Origin: Endomicrobiia bacterium
GTDB taxonomy: Bacteria; Elusimicrobiota; Endomicrobiia; Endomicrobiales; Endomicrobiaceae
Direction: 5' to 3'
DNA: 6,408 bases
Assembly (NCBI GenBank): GCA_009782015.1
Contig: WQUP01000063.1
Location: 1-6,408, forward strand
This document shows, one piece after another, positions 5,801 to 6,408 of this stretch (the first letter of the stretch is position 1; every line of letters starts with the position of its first letter). A program made the translations under genes and the position numbers. The notes beneath the pieces are model-generated. The model made no database searches and had not been told where the DNA came from. It saw only the letters and a list, made by a program, of their open reading frames with translations.

Positions 5801-5818
5801 TATCTTCATTTTTTTAAC

Positions 5819-6379
5819 ATGATTAAACTTTTTGTCGGGTTGGGAAATCCCGGAGATAAGTATAAAAATACCCGCCATAACTTCGGTTTTAAGGCTTTGG
5901 ACGCTATAGCGCAAGCTAAGAATCTTGAGTTTAAAAACAGAGACAATATGGCGGATATTTCTTTTTATGACGCGCCGGACGGAAAAATAACGCTTTTAAA
6001 GCCGATGACGTTTATGAATCTTTCCGGGGAGCCTGTCGGCTCCGTTGCAAAGTACTACAAAGTAAGCCCGGAAGAAATCTTTGTGTTTTACGACGATTTT
6101 TCAATACCGCTCGGCGAGTACCGCGTAAGGCTTTCAGGCTCAGCCGGCGGACATAACGGGATAAGTTCGATAATAGCGCATCTTCACTCGGACGCTTTCG
6201 CGCGCATGAAACTCGGCATCGGCCCTCTGCCGAAATTTATGGACACCGCTGATTTTGTTCTTTCAAAATTCCGCGATGAAGACAAGCCGGCAATAGAAAA
6301 CATGACGCAAAAAGCGATAGAGCTGTTTGATGAGATAAATAAAAACGGACTGGAGAAAGCAGTTTCAAAAGGCAGTTAA
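5819..6379 (+). CDS. pth: Peptidyl-tRNA hydrolase
   Basis: Cleaves peptidyl-tRNA released by abortive translation, recycling tRNAs in the cytosol. The 186-residue length is normal for bacterial Pth. Active-site residues are all present: Asn10 in GLGNPG, His20 in NTRHNFG, Asn67 in MTFMNLSG, Asp92 in FYDDF and Asn113 in GGHNG; KLGIG at 131-135 is also conserved. ATG 5819 is chosen because IKLFVGLGNPG is the family's N-terminus. The frame is open far upstream, but only through palindrome III and the rplY tail. No Shine-Dalgarno sequence precedes this ATG (the leader is T-rich), in contrast to rplY, so expression may be weak or rely on other initiation. Its stop codon lies inside the first arm of another palindrome. 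Confidence 0.96.
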   Translation: MIKLFVGLGNPGDKYKNTRHNFGFKALDAIAQAKNLEFKNRDNMADISFYDAPDGKITLLKPMTFMNLSGEPVGSVAKYYKVSPEEIFVFYDDFSIPLGEYRVRLSGSAGGHNGISSIIAHLHSDAFARMKLGIGPLPKFMDTADFVLSKFRDEDKPAIENMTQKAIELFDEINKNGLEKAVSKGS

Positions 6380-6408
6380 TAGTGAATAATTAATAGTTAA
6401 TAATTTTT
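6372..6408 (+). repeat. Palindrome IV, left arm only (agttaat heptamers), cut by window end
   Basis: Bases 6372-6405 are an exact reverse-complement copy (34 of 34) of 4897-4930, the right arm of palindrome II: heptamers agttaat, agtgaat, aattaat, agttaat, then aatt. The pth stop codon (6377-6379) and its last serine codon are within the first units. Because the window ends at 6408, the core and the partner arm are not seen; that a full element continues downstream is inferred from the other copies. Confidence 0.85.

Noticed and set aside
5441..5818. N-terminal extension of pth through palindrome III into rplY
   Set aside because: The open frame there is rplY read in another frame plus repeat sequence; Pth begins at IKLFVGLGNPG.

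Overview
The window is a run of co-directional (+ strand) housekeeping genes, apparently one operon-like block. In order it holds: the 3' part of a TPR protein with a probable LolB/DUF4292-like C-terminal domain; ispE (isoprenoid precursor kinase); spoVG; a tRNA-Gln(UUG); glmU (UDP-GlcNAc synthesis); prs (PRPP synthetase); rplY/ctc (long-form ribosomal protein bL25); and pth (peptidyl-tRNA hydrolase). All six complete proteins look intact, with their key motifs in place. No phage, transposase, CRISPR or secondary-metabolism gene is present.

The gene order is informative. In Bacillus and relatives, ispE, spoVG, glmU, prs, ctc and pth lie in this order, with purR and yabJ between ispE and spoVG. 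In Pseudomonas-type genomes the order is TPR protein, lolB, ispE, tRNA-Gln, prs, rplY, pth. This window combines both: the TPR and LolB-like parts are on one polypeptide, and tRNA-Gln sits between spoVG and glmU. Together with middling GC (mid-40s percent by eye, not computed) and much ATA/AAA use, this suggests a deep-branching bacterium with a diderm-type envelope. Elusimicrobiota (Endomicrobium/Elusimicrobium relatives) is my best guess, at low to moderate confidence.

The unusual material is between the genes. The gaps after glmU, prs and rplY, and the sequence after pth at the window end, carry elements of one architecture. Two 30-33 bp arms in inverted orientation, each made of degenerate 7- or 8-bp tandem units, enclose a core of 21-73 bp that differs each time. 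The unit sequence also differs: gagtgaa after glmU, agttaat/aattaat/agtgaat after prs and again after pth, gatgcgaa after rplY. In the two heptamer families the arm starts within about 20 bases either side of a stop codon and can supply that stop codon. The spoVG-tRNA gap holds a different imperfect palindrome resembling a widely dispersed intergenic repeat.

Functionally the genes feed translation (tRNA-Gln, bL25, Pth), envelope precursors (GlmU, and IspE through isoprenoid carriers) and nucleotide or cofactor supply (Prs). The most worthwhile lead is the set of arm-and-core palindromes and their possible effect on operon expression, including apparent separation of pth from its ribosome binding site.
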